Positions 35,445 to 43,491 of a stretch of 64,000 nucleotides of DNA are shown here, one piece after another. The stretch is from Micromonospora tarapacensis (GTDB lineage: Bacteria > Actinomycetota > Actinomycetes > Mycobacteriales > Micromonosporaceae): contig NZ_JAHCDI010000004.1 of NCBI RefSeq assembly GCF_019697375.1, forward strand, positions 1,227,324 to 1,291,323. Direction: 5' to 3'. Below the pieces are notes generated by a model. The model was not told the origin of the DNA. It made no database searches and saw nothing but the letters and a program-made list of their open reading frames with translations. The translations under genes were made by a program, and so were the position numbers. The number at the start of each line of letters is the position of its first letter. The stretch's first letter is position 1.

Positions 35445-36176
35445 TTGACCAGCGTGGACACTGACCAGGCCAAGCAGACGATCAGGGAACGAGTGTGGGC
35501 GCTCCTGGAGCAGGAGCGTGCTGTATCGCTGGGTGTCCACGGCCGCATCCCGGCGTTCTTCGGGGCTGAGGCCGCCGCTGACCGCCTGGCCGAGCTGCCT
35601 GTCTGGCGGTCGGCCCGAGTCGTGAAGGCCGTACCGGACAAGGCGCAGCTCCCCGTCCGGGCGCGGGCACTTACTGAGGGCAAGCTCGTCTATATGGCCG
35701 TGCCCAAACTGGCCGAAGCCCTGCCGTTCTACCTGCTCGACCCGGTGACGCTGACCGTACCGCCGAGCGAGGCCGCGTCGAGCAAGGTCGCCGCAACAGT
35801 CGCGCGGAAGATCGGCGTGGACGAGATGCGTCCCGTAGACCTCATCGTGTGCGGCAGCGTGGCCGTCAACCGGCACGGGGTGCGTCTGGGCAAGGGCGCG
35901 GGCTACTCGGACATCGAGGTAGCGCTGTTGCAGGAGGCTGGGCTGATCGGGCCGAGCACGACGATCGTGACCACCGTGCATTCGTTGCAGGTGGTAGACG
36001 ACGAGCTGCCCGAGACCAAGCACGATTTCAGCGTCGATCTGATCGTGACGCCGGACGAGGTTGTCCAGTGTGGGCCGTCGCGTCGCCCGCAACGGCTGTA
36101 CTGGGACAGTTTGAGCCAGGAGAAGATCGAAGCGATTCCGGTGTTGGCTGCACTAGCGAAGAATCGCAGCGCGTGA
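35445..36176 (+). CDS. 5-formyltetrahydrofolate cyclo-ligase-like protein
   Basis: The family signature appears as VNRHGVRLGKGAGYSDIEVALL, equivalent to the GxGxGYYD motif, with a family fold over 243 aa. The GYSD variant and the longer N-terminus resemble the MTHFSD-type branch rather than housekeeping YgfA. TTG 35445 is used as start because GGGAG lies just upstream; GTG 35454 is possible. It probably binds a folate or another nucleotide-activated carboxyl substrate. It is co-transcribed with the XRE gene. Confidence 0.8.
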   Translation: MTSVDTDQAKQTIRERVWALLEQERAVSLGVHGRIPAFFGAEAAADRLAELPVWRSARVVKAVPDKAQLPVRARALTEGKLVYMAVPKLAEALPFYLLDPVTLTVPPSEAASSKVAATVARKIGVDEMRPVDLIVCGSVAVNRHGVRLGKGAGYSDIEVALLQEAGLIGPSTTIVTTVHSLQVVDDELPETKHDFSVDLIVTPDEVVQCGPSRRPQRLYWDSLSQEKIEAIPVLAALAKNRSA

Positions 36177-36933
36177 GAGGGCTATTCGAGCTTCGTCAAT
36201 TTTCAATCAGTAGGAGAGTTATATAATTTCCGTCGGCCACTACGTCCACGCATCGACGTCGGCGGCGGCTTGGCCAGCCCATCCGACGACGGCGGCATGC
36301 TGGAGTCGGCCCGACAACGACAGCGGCAAGTTCGTCGTAGGAAGGACGCTCACCGGCCCGGACAGGCACCACACCAAGACCATCCCGTAGTGGACGTCAC
36401 GTCCCGAACCCGGAGGCTCACACCGAACTCAAGCGACCTGAACAGTTACGACTAGCCATCATCAAGTAACTGACGGCGAACACGTAGTCGTCTTCACGAC
36501 AGCGCCGCTCACGGCTTGGGACTTCGACAGCGTGGGCGAGGCCTTCATCCTGACATGTCCCGGATGATCCGATCGGCGCCGTCATCGCTCGGATAGTGGA
36601 GGATTCCGGGCAATGCGTGGGGCTATCCCGAGTGGCACGACGCGGAAATCGTGCCGCCCGGCGGATCGGCTTGGGCGGGCATCAGGTGGGAGACGTGTGA
36701 CAAGGGCGCCGCGGACTGCGGCGCGGGCAACTCGGTTCCCTGCAACCCGATCGCCGGGACGTCGTGGCCGGGTAGCCCGTCCCGGCCGGATGACCGCGGG
36801 AGCTTCTTCGGACTGCTCGGGTGTGGTGGGTTCCATGGCAACGCCCTTGCGGCATCAGGCGTACCGCACTGTTCGCCTGACCGACGCCTCGGTGTGACGT
36901 CTCGGCCAGAACGACAAACATTCATATATTGTC
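36177..36933. other. Decayed intergenic stretch at the right border of the accessory segment
   Basis: No intact gene. It starts with an unusually A+T-rich patch (around 36195-36235). Short protein-like fragments appear, for example SGKFVVGRTLTGPD (plus strand, about 36320-36360) and GEHVVVFTTAPLTAWDFDSV (about 36475-36535), separated by stops and frame changes. They look like gene remnants of unknown origin. Confidence 0.45.
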
Positions 36934-38205
36934 ATGAGCGGACATCATCCCCACCACTGCCATCACGACCACGGATCCGACGACCAGGTGCCGTACGGCC
37001 AGGTGCACCTCACTGCGGGCTTCGGCCGGCGGGCGCTCCTGGCCGGCGCCGGCGGCGCGCTGATGCTGGCCGCGCTGCCGACCTCGGCCCGGGCGGCCAG
37101 CACGGCGATGGCCGACGCCCCGACCGCGGCGGCCGGCGCCGGCCGGACGTCCATGATCACCCAGGGCACGATGCTGGTCCATGCCGACATGCACAACCAC
37201 ACGGTCATGTCGGACGGCGACGGCAGCGCCGCGGCGGCGTTCGCGTCGATGCGCGAGGCCGGTCTGGACGTCGCCGCGCTGACTGATCATGCCACGATCT
37301 TCTCCATCGAAGGGCTCAGTTCGTCGGAGTGGCGGACCACCGGTGACCTGGCGAACGCGGCCAACGACCCGGGTCGGTTCACCGCGATCCGCGGGTTCGA
37401 GTGGTCACATCCGCTACAGGGGCACATCAACGTCTGGAACAGCTCCGACTTCGCCGACCTGCTGCGGGCCGGCAGCCCCGGCAGCCTGTACAGGTGGCTG
37501 ACCGGCCGGCCCGGAAGTCTGGCCAGCTTCAACCACCCCGGCCGGGAGGTGGGCCGGTTCAACAACTTCTCCTTCAACGCCTCGGCCCGGGATCAGTTCG
37601 TCGGACTGGAGATGTTCAACCGCACCGACGACTACCTCTTCGAGGGCTGGTCGTCGGGCCTGACGTCGCCGCTGGTGGCCTGCCTGAACGCCGGCTGGCG
37701 GCCGGGTCTGACCGGCGTCACCGACGAGCACGGCACGACCTGGGGCTTCCACGAGGGTAAGGGCCGCAGTGGGCTGTGGGTCACCGAGAACACCCGCGCC
37801 GCGGTGTTCGAGGCGATGGCCGCCCGCCGCTCCTTCGCCACCCGCGTCTCGGGGCTGCGGGTGGACGCCACGGCCAATGGCGTCCGCATGGGTGGGGTGC
37901 TGGACGTGACCTCGGGCGACGTACGGTTCCTGCTGGATCTGGACCGCGGCCCGGCCTGGGACGGCAAGCCCCTGCGGGTCCAGGTCCTCCGTCCCGGCAC
38001 CTCGGCGCCGACCGTCGTCGACGTCATCGACACGGTCAACGGCCAGGTCACCGACTTCACCGTGCCGCTCGACGTCGCCGACGGCGACTGGGTGGTGCTC
38101 CGGATCTCCGACCCGTCCCTGCCCAACGGCAGTCCCGGCCCGGCCGGCCATCCGTGCAACGACTTCGGGGTGGCCTACACCAGCCCCTGGTGGCTGCGGC
38201 CCTGA
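36934..38205 (+). CDS. Secreted PHP-domain metal-dependent phosphoesterase-like protein
   Basis: A His-rich N-terminal tail (SGHHPHHCHHDHG) precedes a likely Tat signal (GRRALLAGAGGALMLAALPT then SARA). The PHP domain begins with DMHNHTVMSDGDGS, continues with DVAALTDHATIF and SFNHPGREVG, and supplies His/Asp metal ligands. A C-terminal beta domain ends at TSPWWLRP. The PHP family hydrolyses phosphoesters with a multinuclear metal centre; extracellular action is implied by the signal. ATG 36934 has no Shine-Dalgarno; a TATATT just upstream hints at a near-leaderless transcript. The His cluster may bind metal before export. Confidence 0.85.
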   Translation: MSGHHPHHCHHDHGSDDQVPYGQVHLTAGFGRRALLAGAGGALMLAALPTSARAASTAMADAPTAAAGAGRTSMITQGTMLVHADMHNHTVMSDGDGSAAAAFASMREAGLDVAALTDHATIFSIEGLSSSEWRTTGDLANAANDPGRFTAIRGFEWSHPLQGHINVWNSSDFADLLRAGSPGSLYRWLTGRPGSLASFNHPGREVGRFNNFSFNASARDQFVGLEMFNRTDDYLFEGWSSGLTSPLVACLNAGWRPGLTGVTDEHGTTWGFHEGKGRSGLWVTENTRAAVFEAMAARRSFATRVSGLRVDATANGVRMGGVLDVTSGDVRFLLDLDRGPAWDGKPLRVQVLRPGTSAPTVVDVIDTVNGQVTDFTVPLDVADGDWVVLRISDPSLPNGSPGPAGHPCNDFGVAYTSPWWLRP

Positions 38206-38214
38206 CCTGCCGCC

Positions 38215-38268
38215 GGTCCCGACACGGCGGGCCAGCCGCGGGCGGGCTGGGTCGGCCGTGCCGGGACC
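38215..38268 (+). terminator. Terminator hairpin after the PHP gene
   Basis: Arms GGTCCCGACACGGC (38215-38228) and GCCGTGCCGGGACC (38255-38268) pair at 13 of 14 positions, with a further inner stem in the loop. Confidence 0.65.
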
Positions 38269-38382
38269 GGGATCCGGTGACGGTTCGGCCGTTGGCCACG
38301 GTCCGAGGTTTTCCGCCGCCGGGTCGGGGTAGCGGGCTAGCCAGCGCCGCAGGACCGCGGTGCCGCCGCACCGGGGGAGGAG

Positions 38383-39147
38383 ATGACCGTGACGCGCCGA
38401 TCGCGCTGGGTGGCACTGCTGGGCAGTGCAGCGATGCTGATCGCCACCGACGCCGTCACCGACCTCGCCGTGCTCCGCGCCGAGCGTGCCGACCTGCCGC
38501 CCGCCCCGTTCCGCACCGAACTGCCCCCGCCTGGCGAGCCGGTGGTCGCCCTCGGCAGCCCGCTGGGCTTCCTCAACAGTGTCACCGCGGGCATCGTCTC
38601 CGGCGTCGGCCGGGAGATCCCCGGATCGGCGAGCCAGGGCAACGCCCTGGTCGATCTGATCCAGACCGACGCGGCCATCTCGCCCGGCAACTCGGGCGGC
38701 GCGCTCGCCGACCATGGCGGCCGGGTGATCGGCATCAACGACGCCTACCTGCCGCCGCAGACCGGCGCGGTGTCCATCGGGTTCGCGATTCCCGCCGCCA
38801 CCGCCTTGGACATCGCCGACGACCTGCTCGACGACGGCCGGGTCACCCAGCCGTACCTCGGGGTGGCGGTGGCCCGGCTGACCCCGCAGATCGCCCAGTC
38901 GCTGAACGCCGGCACCGATCGCGGGGTACTGGTCCGGGACGTGGACCCGGACGGTCCGTCGGCCGCGGCCGACCTGCGTCCGGGGGACATCGTGACGCAG
39001 CAGGTGGCCGGTGAGCGCACCGACACGCTGGAGGCGTTCCTCGGCGCACTGCGGTCGGTCGAGCCCGGCGAGCGTGTCCCGGTGACCTACCTGCGCGACG
39101 GCGACGCCGGCAGCACGACCGTCACCTCGACCGCGGCCACGCGCTGA
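38383..39147 (+). CDS. Truncated HtrA-like serine protease with PDZ domain, lacking the catalytic His region
   Basis: An N-terminal hydrophobic signal-like segment leads abruptly into the chymotrypsin fold at ATDAVTDLAVLRAE, which contains the catalytic Asp. The catalytic Ser is in SPGNSGGAL, and a PDZ domain follows (YLGVAVARLTPQ, RPGDIVTQQVAGE). The segment that normally carries the catalytic His, about 60-80 residues, is absent and no remnant lies upstream. The deletion probably fused a signal peptide to the rest. As read it cannot be an active protease; it may still bind peptides. Confidence 0.75.
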   Translation: MTVTRRSRWVALLGSAAMLIATDAVTDLAVLRAERADLPPAPFRTELPPPGEPVVALGSPLGFLNSVTAGIVSGVGREIPGSASQGNALVDLIQTDAAISPGNSGGALADHGGRVIGINDAYLPPQTGAVSIGFAIPAATALDIADDLLDDGRVTQPYLGVAVARLTPQIAQSLNAGTDRGVLVRDVDPDGPSAAADLRPGDIVTQQVAGERTDTLEAFLGALRSVEPGERVPVTYLRDGDAGSTTVTSTAATR

Positions 39148-39186
39148 CGTGGTGTCCCCCGAGCACCGAGGGCGCACCGGCCGTTG

Positions 39187-40233
39187 TCAGGCGGCAGGCG
39201 CGACCGGTGAAGGGTTGAGCCTGGCGAAGCCTTCTTGCCGCTGATAGGGGAAGTACGGGTACGGTGCCGTCCGGGTGCTGGCAGCGTCGAGCCGGGTTAT
39301 CTGTTCGGGCGTGAGCGACCAGCCGACAGCGCCGATGTTCTGCCGCAGTTGCTCCTCGTTGCGGGCGCCGATGATGACGGTGGCTACGGTGGGTCGTCGT
39401 AGCAGCCAGTTCACCGCGATCTGCGGCACCGCCCGGCCGGTCTCGCGGGACAGTTCTTCGAGGACGTCCACGACGCGGAACAGCAGCTCGTCGTCGACCG
39501 GCGGGCCGTAGGCGGCGGTCGCGTGCAGCCGGCTCGCGGGCGGTGGCGGCGTATCGCGGCGGATCTTGCCGGTGAGCCTTCCCCAGCCGAGCGGGCTCCA
39601 GACCATGGCTCCGACGCCCTGGTCGAGGCCCAGGGGAAGCAGCTCCCACTCGTAGTCCCGGCCGACCAGGGAGTAGTAGACCTGATGGGCGACGTAGCGG
39701 CGGCGGTGGTCCCGCTCGGCGGCAGCGAGAGACTTCATGAGCTGCCAGCCGGCGAAGTTGGATGCGCCGAGGTAGCGGATCTTGCCGTCCCGCACCAGGT
39801 CGTCCAGCGTCGACACGACCTCTTCGACGGGCGTTCCGGCATCGAAGGCGTGCAGCTGGAACAGGTCGATGTAGTCGGTGCCGAGTCGGCGCAGCGCCGC
39901 GTCGACCGATCGGATGAGCCGGGCCCGGGACGTTCCCGCGTCGTTCGGCCCGTCACCGGTCGGCAGGCCGCTCTTGGTCGAGACGAGCACGGCGGCGCGT
40001 CGGCCCTTGATCGCCTGCCCCAGCACCTCCTCGGAGGCGCCGTCGGAGTACACGTCGGCGGTGTCGAACATTGTCACTCCGGCGTCCAGACAGACGTCCA
40101 CGAGGCGTCGTGCCTCGCGCGCATCCGTGTTGCCCCAGGCGCCGAAGAGGGGTCCGGAACCGCCGAAGGTGCCGGCGCCGAAGCTGAGGGCGGGCACGGT
40201 GAGCCCGGATGCCCCGAGTCGTCGGTACTCCAT
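39187..40233 (-). CDS. Aldo/keto reductase
   Basis: The (beta/alpha)8 AKR fold shows the catalytic tetrad: Asp and Tyr in FDTADVYSDG, Lys in LVSTKSGL, His in LFQLHAFD. NADPH-binding residues lie in VATVIIGARNEEQLRQN. The 348-aa length is normal for bacterial AKRs. It reduces an aldehyde or ketone. It is divergent from a TetR regulator across 90 bp containing an inverted repeat, so it is probably induced by the regulator's ligand. Confidence 0.92.
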   Translation of the reverse strand: MEYRRLGASGLTVPALSFGAGTFGGSGPLFGAWGNTDAREARRLVDVCLDAGVTMFDTADVYSDGASEEVLGQAIKGRRAAVLVSTKSGLPTGDGPNDAGTSRARLIRSVDAALRRLGTDYIDLFQLHAFDAGTPVEEVVSTLDDLVRDGKIRYLGASNFAGWQLMKSLAAAERDHRRRYVAHQVYYSLVGRDYEWELLPLGLDQGVGAMVWSPLGWGRLTGKIRRDTPPPPASRLHATAAYGPPVDDELLFRVVDVLEELSRETGRAVPQIAVNWLLRRPTVATVIIGARNEEQLRQNIGAVGWSLTPEQITRLDAASTRTAPYPYFPYQRQEGFARLNPSPVAPAA

Positions 40234-40263
40234 GAGATAACGCCTCCACTAACGGTACCATGG

Positions 40264-40309
40264 TTCCTTTAAGACGTTGGTACGATAGCAGCCGTCGGCG
40301 CTTAAGGAA
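40264..40309. promoter_or_regulatory. Predicted TetR operator and promoter between AKR and TetR genes
   Basis: TTCCTTTAAG (40264-40273) and CTTAAGGAA (40301-40309) form an inverted repeat with one extra T. A -10-like TACGAT at 40281-40286 lies between them. It sits in the 90-bp divergent interval. Confidence 0.45.
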
Positions 40310-40323
40310 ACTGGAGACCCGTT

Positions 40324-40977
40324 ATGGCCGTCGGTGCGATCCGGCCCGGAGGACGGACCGCCCGGGTCCGGGCCGCCGTGCTCCGAGCTGCCGGTGAGGC
40401 GCTCGTCGAGCACGGATTCGACCGTCTCGACCTTGCCGACGTGGCGCGTCGCGCCGAGGTCGGCAAGACGACGGTCTACCGCCGCTGGGGTACGGTGACC
40501 GGCCTCGTCGCCGATCTGCTCGCGGACATGGCGGAGCAGTCGTCACCGCGCGCCGACACCGGGTCGCTGATCGAGGACCTGCGCGCCAACGCCCGCCTCG
40601 TGCAGCGCACCCTGGCCGACCCACGCCAGGGCGCACTGTTCCGGGCGGTCATCGTCGCCGCGACCTGCGACGCCCGTGCCGCCGAGGCGCTGCACCGCTT
40701 CTATGCCGTCCGCATCGCCGAGTGGGCGCCCTGCGTGGAGCGGGCCGTGCAGCGGGCGGAGCTGCCAGCCGGCACGGATGCCACCGAGGTCATCCGCGCC
40801 GTCTCGGCACCGCTCTACTACCGCCTGCTCGTCAGCGGAGATCCCGTCGACGCGGCGGCGGCGGACCGTGCTGCCGAGGCGGCAGCGGTGGCCGCCCGCG
40901 CCGGTGTCTACACGCCCGCCCGCGGTCCCGACCGACGAGACGGCGCATCCGCTCCGGCATCCGCACGGCCACGGTGA
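40324..40977 (+). CDS. TetR/AcrR-family transcriptional regulator
   Basis: The N-terminal HTH contains LDLADVARRAEVGKTTVYRR then WGT, the TetR recognition helix. The C-terminal domain (TetR_C type, FYAVRIAEWAPCVERAV) would bind a small ligand. ATG 40324 has GGAG eight to ten bases upstream. It is divergent from the aldo/keto reductase and presumably represses it. The last 20 residues are low-complexity. Confidence 0.9.
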   Translation: MAVGAIRPGGRTARVRAAVLRAAGEALVEHGFDRLDLADVARRAEVGKTTVYRRWGTVTGLVADLLADMAEQSSPRADTGSLIEDLRANARLVQRTLADPRQGALFRAVIVAATCDARAAEALHRFYAVRIAEWAPCVERAVQRAELPAGTDATEVIRAVSAPLYYRLLVSGDPVDAAAADRAAEAAAVAARAGVYTPARGPDRRDGASAPASARPR

Positions 40978-41077
40978 GCCGATCCGGCGACGAATCGATG
41001 TCGAGAACCGGTGGCCGGCTCCGTCCCCGCCCCGAACACGACCACAATGGGTCGCACCAGCGCCGAGGAGAACCAGG

Positions 41078-41410
41078 ATGGCCAAGTAGCTGCTGCTCAA
41101 GCACTACCGCGGCGCTCCGGCCCCGGTCAACGACGTGCCCATGGACCAGTGGACGCCGGCGGAGATCTCGGCGCACGTGCGGTACATGCACGACTTCGCG
41201 GTCCGGCTGGAGGGGACCGGCGAGTTCGTCGACGGTCAGGCGCTTGCCCCGGAGGGGACGTTCGTCCGGTACGACGGCCAGGGGCGCCCGCCGGTCACCG
41301 ATGGTCCGTTCGCCGAGACCAAGGACCTCATCGCCGGCTGGATGGTGATCGACGTCGACAGCTACGAGCGCGCCGTCGAACTGGCCGGGGAGCTCAACAC
41401 CCGCCGGTAG
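41078..41410 (+). pseudogene. DGPF/YCII-domain gene with a nonsense codon at position 4
   Basis: The frame reads MAK, then TAG (41087-41089), then LLLKHYRGAPAPVNDVPMDQ and a complete DGPF domain (VRYDGQGRPPVTDGPFAETK). Family members begin MAKYLLLKHYRG, so the stop replaces a Tyr codon. An in-frame ATG at 41135 could restart translation but would lose the first beta strand. The C-terminus is also short. Unlike the other frame problems in this window, this is a substitution, not a homopolymer indel. Confidence 0.75.
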
Positions 41411-41447
41411 CCGCCTCAGCGGATTCCGGGCCGCCGGGCGCTGCTCG

Positions 41448-42173
41448 TCAGCCGGCGACGACCGGGTTGGCGAGTTGGGCGGCCAGCACCGCGGGTGCCG
41501 CGGCCAGCGAGGGGCCGTACCAGGTCAGGTGCCGTCCGGACACCAGGGCGCACGGCATCCCAGGGAAGGCCTCCGGCCCGTCGTCACGGGCGAACCGGTA
41601 CGGCTCGTCCGGCAGCACGACCAGTTCCGGCACCGTCGCGCGCAGTTGTTCGAGGGTCGGTCGCGGATACCGCTGCGGCTGCTCGGCGTACAGGTTGGAC
41701 ACGCCGAGTCGGCGCAGCACGTCGCCGGCGAACGTGTCGGCGCCGAGCACCACCCAGGGGCGGCGCCAGACCGGCACCACCGCGCGTCTGGTGACCGGTG
41801 TCTCCGGCCGTGCGGCCCAGGCACGTCGGGCCGAGGCCAGCCAGTCGGGCTCCGCGGACGCGCCCAGGTCGCGCAGCAGGTCGGCCAGCTCGGTCAGCGC
41901 ACCGTCCACGGTGCGCGGGTAGGTCAACCGGATCGATACACCCGCGGCGGCCAGCGCGGCGGCGTCCTCGCGCCGGTTCTCCTCGATGTTGAGCAGGACC
42001 AGGTCGGGGCGCAGCGCACGGATCCGGTCCAGGTCCGGATACTTGGTGCCACCCACCCGGGGCAGGTCCAGGTCCGCCGGGTGGGTACACCAGTCGGTCG
42101 CACCCACCAGCAGCCCGGGCAGGGTCACCGCAACCGCCTCGGTCAGCGACGGCACCAGGGACACCACGCGCAC
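41448..42173 (-). CDS. BtuF-like helical-backbone metal/cobalamin-binding protein
   Basis: The periplasmic-binding-protein fold of the BtuF type shows VRVVSLVPSLTEAV at the N-terminus, VGATDWCTHP, LPRVGGTKYPDLDRIRAL and RPDLVLLNIEENR. There is no signal peptide and no ABC transporter gene adjacent, so it is a stand-alone cytoplasmic member of the family, often annotated as cobalamin-binding. GTG 42173 gives the usual family start; GTG 42185 is possible but abuts GAGGAG. Ligand unproven. Confidence 0.8.
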   Translation of the reverse strand: MRVVSLVPSLTEAVAVTLPGLLVGATDWCTHPADLDLPRVGGTKYPDLDRIRALRPDLVLLNIEENRREDAAALAAAGVSIRLTYPRTVDGALTELADLLRDLGASAEPDWLASARRAWAARPETPVTRRAVVPVWRRPWVVLGADTFAGDVLRRLGVSNLYAEQPQRYPRPTLEQLRATVPELVVLPDEPYRFARDDGPEAFPGMPCALVSGRHLTWYGPSLAAAPAVLAAQLANPVVAG

Positions 42174-42307
42174 CCGTCCGTCCACCTCCTCGGCCCCGGG
42201 CCGGCCCCGCGCGGCCCACCGCCAACTCGCCGCATGGTCGGTACACCCACCGGCATGATCGTCATCCTAGACTCGGTCGTTCGGCGGCAGGATTGGTGGA
42301 GACGACG

Positions 42308-43156
42308 ATGACCGGTGGCGACCCCTCCTGGCTGTCCACGGTGCCGCCCGGCGTCGGGCGCGCCGTGCTGCACCGGTCAGGGCGACGGGTGCACGGCGGA
42401 CTGCGCCTGGGCGAGCTGATCCGGCGCCGCCCGCCGGGCCTCACCGGGAGCCAGTGGAACACGGCCGGCCGCACGGTGATCGACCAGGTGATCTGCGCGG
42501 TGGACGACGGACGACCGGAGTTCGGCGTCGAGTTCCGTCCGCCGTCGCCCGACGCGGCGGCCCGGCGGACCGAGCGAATCACGGAGGCGGTGACAGCGGC
42601 GGTCGGTCTGTCCCTGCTGCGGATCGCCTCCGCTACCCTGCACACCGCCGAGCACGGGCCGCGGATCGCGGAGTACCTGATCGATGCCCGAGGGTACGCC
42701 GCCGGGTCGGACGTGCCGGCCGTCGGATTCCGGGACATCGTCGGCCGGCTGCCCGACGGGCGCACCGGGGCGGTGAACGACCTCGGCGCGCTCGCCCGGG
42801 CCGAGGCGGTCGAGGCGTACGTGGCGCGACGGCTGGTGGACCCGATCCTGCGGGGGCTGCACGTGCACTGGGCGCAGGGACCGGTCGAGGGGTGGAGTTG
42901 GGTCGAGGTGCGTCCCGGCGGCTTCCTGGTGGAGCGGGTGACGTTGCAGCCGTACCGGATCTCCTGCGGGGTCGACCCGGCCCGGCTGGCCGAGGATCTG
43001 GCCGTGCTCGCCGTCGGCGACCGGCTCCGGACGCTGGAGTCCGAAGCGCCGGCGCTGATGTCGCGCGAGGATCTGCTGCACGACTTCCGGCGTCTGCGGG
43101 ATCGCCGGGGCGAACTGGTGAACGGCTTCGCCTACGAGCATCTCTGCCAGGAGTGA
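42308..43156 (+). CDS. Hypothetical protein, 282 aa
   Basis: ATG 42308 has GGAG six bases upstream (GTG or TTG starts at 42293-42296 are less likely). It is a soluble alpha/beta protein with no signal or membrane segment and typical codon use. Distinct segments are SQWNTAGRTVIDQVICAVDD, GWSWVEVRPGGFLVERVT and a helical C-terminus ending FAYEHLCQE. I do not recognise the family. It is divergent from the BtuF-like gene with about 134 bp between them. Confidence 0.75.
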   Translation: MTGGDPSWLSTVPPGVGRAVLHRSGRRVHGGLRLGELIRRRPPGLTGSQWNTAGRTVIDQVICAVDDGRPEFGVEFRPPSPDAAARRTERITEAVTAAVGLSLLRIASATLHTAEHGPRIAEYLIDARGYAAGSDVPAVGFRDIVGRLPDGRTGAVNDLGALARAEAVEAYVARRLVDPILRGLHVHWAQGPVEGWSWVEVRPGGFLVERVTLQPYRISCGVDPARLAEDLAVLAVGDRLRTLESEAPALMSREDLLHDFRRLRDRRGELVNGFAYEHLCQE

Positions 43157-43491
43157 CCGCGGGCCGAACGGCAGCCGACCGCGGTGACCTTCCGGATCCG
43201 CCACCCGGCCGGGCGAGGGCGGACGGTAGCGGGCCGGGCGCGGAAAGAAGCCGTCCAAAAAAAGATCGCAGCTTTTGAACCCCCGTCGTGGCTGGGCCGT
43301 ACCTCACCGCGAATGGACAGGATCTCGCCAACCCGCACCGGCAGGCGCGGGAGACGGTGCGGAAAGGGCATCGTCGTCTATCGACGTGCCATCGGCGCGT
43401 TCGGACGGTCCGCCGTCGAGCGTGCCATCACGATTCCGTTCGGTCCGTCGAGTCACGAATCAGGAACCGGATCGAGAAGGAGAGCAATTCG
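43157..43491. other. Intergenic region before the Gly/Asp/Asn-rich secreted protein
   Basis: No gene seen. Just after the upstream stop, TGACCGCGG and CCGCGGTGA form an imperfect hairpin that could terminate. An A7 tract near 43257-43263 and a short A+T-richer patch (to about 43280) stand out and could attract Lsr2 or carry the promoter. Confidence 0.4.
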
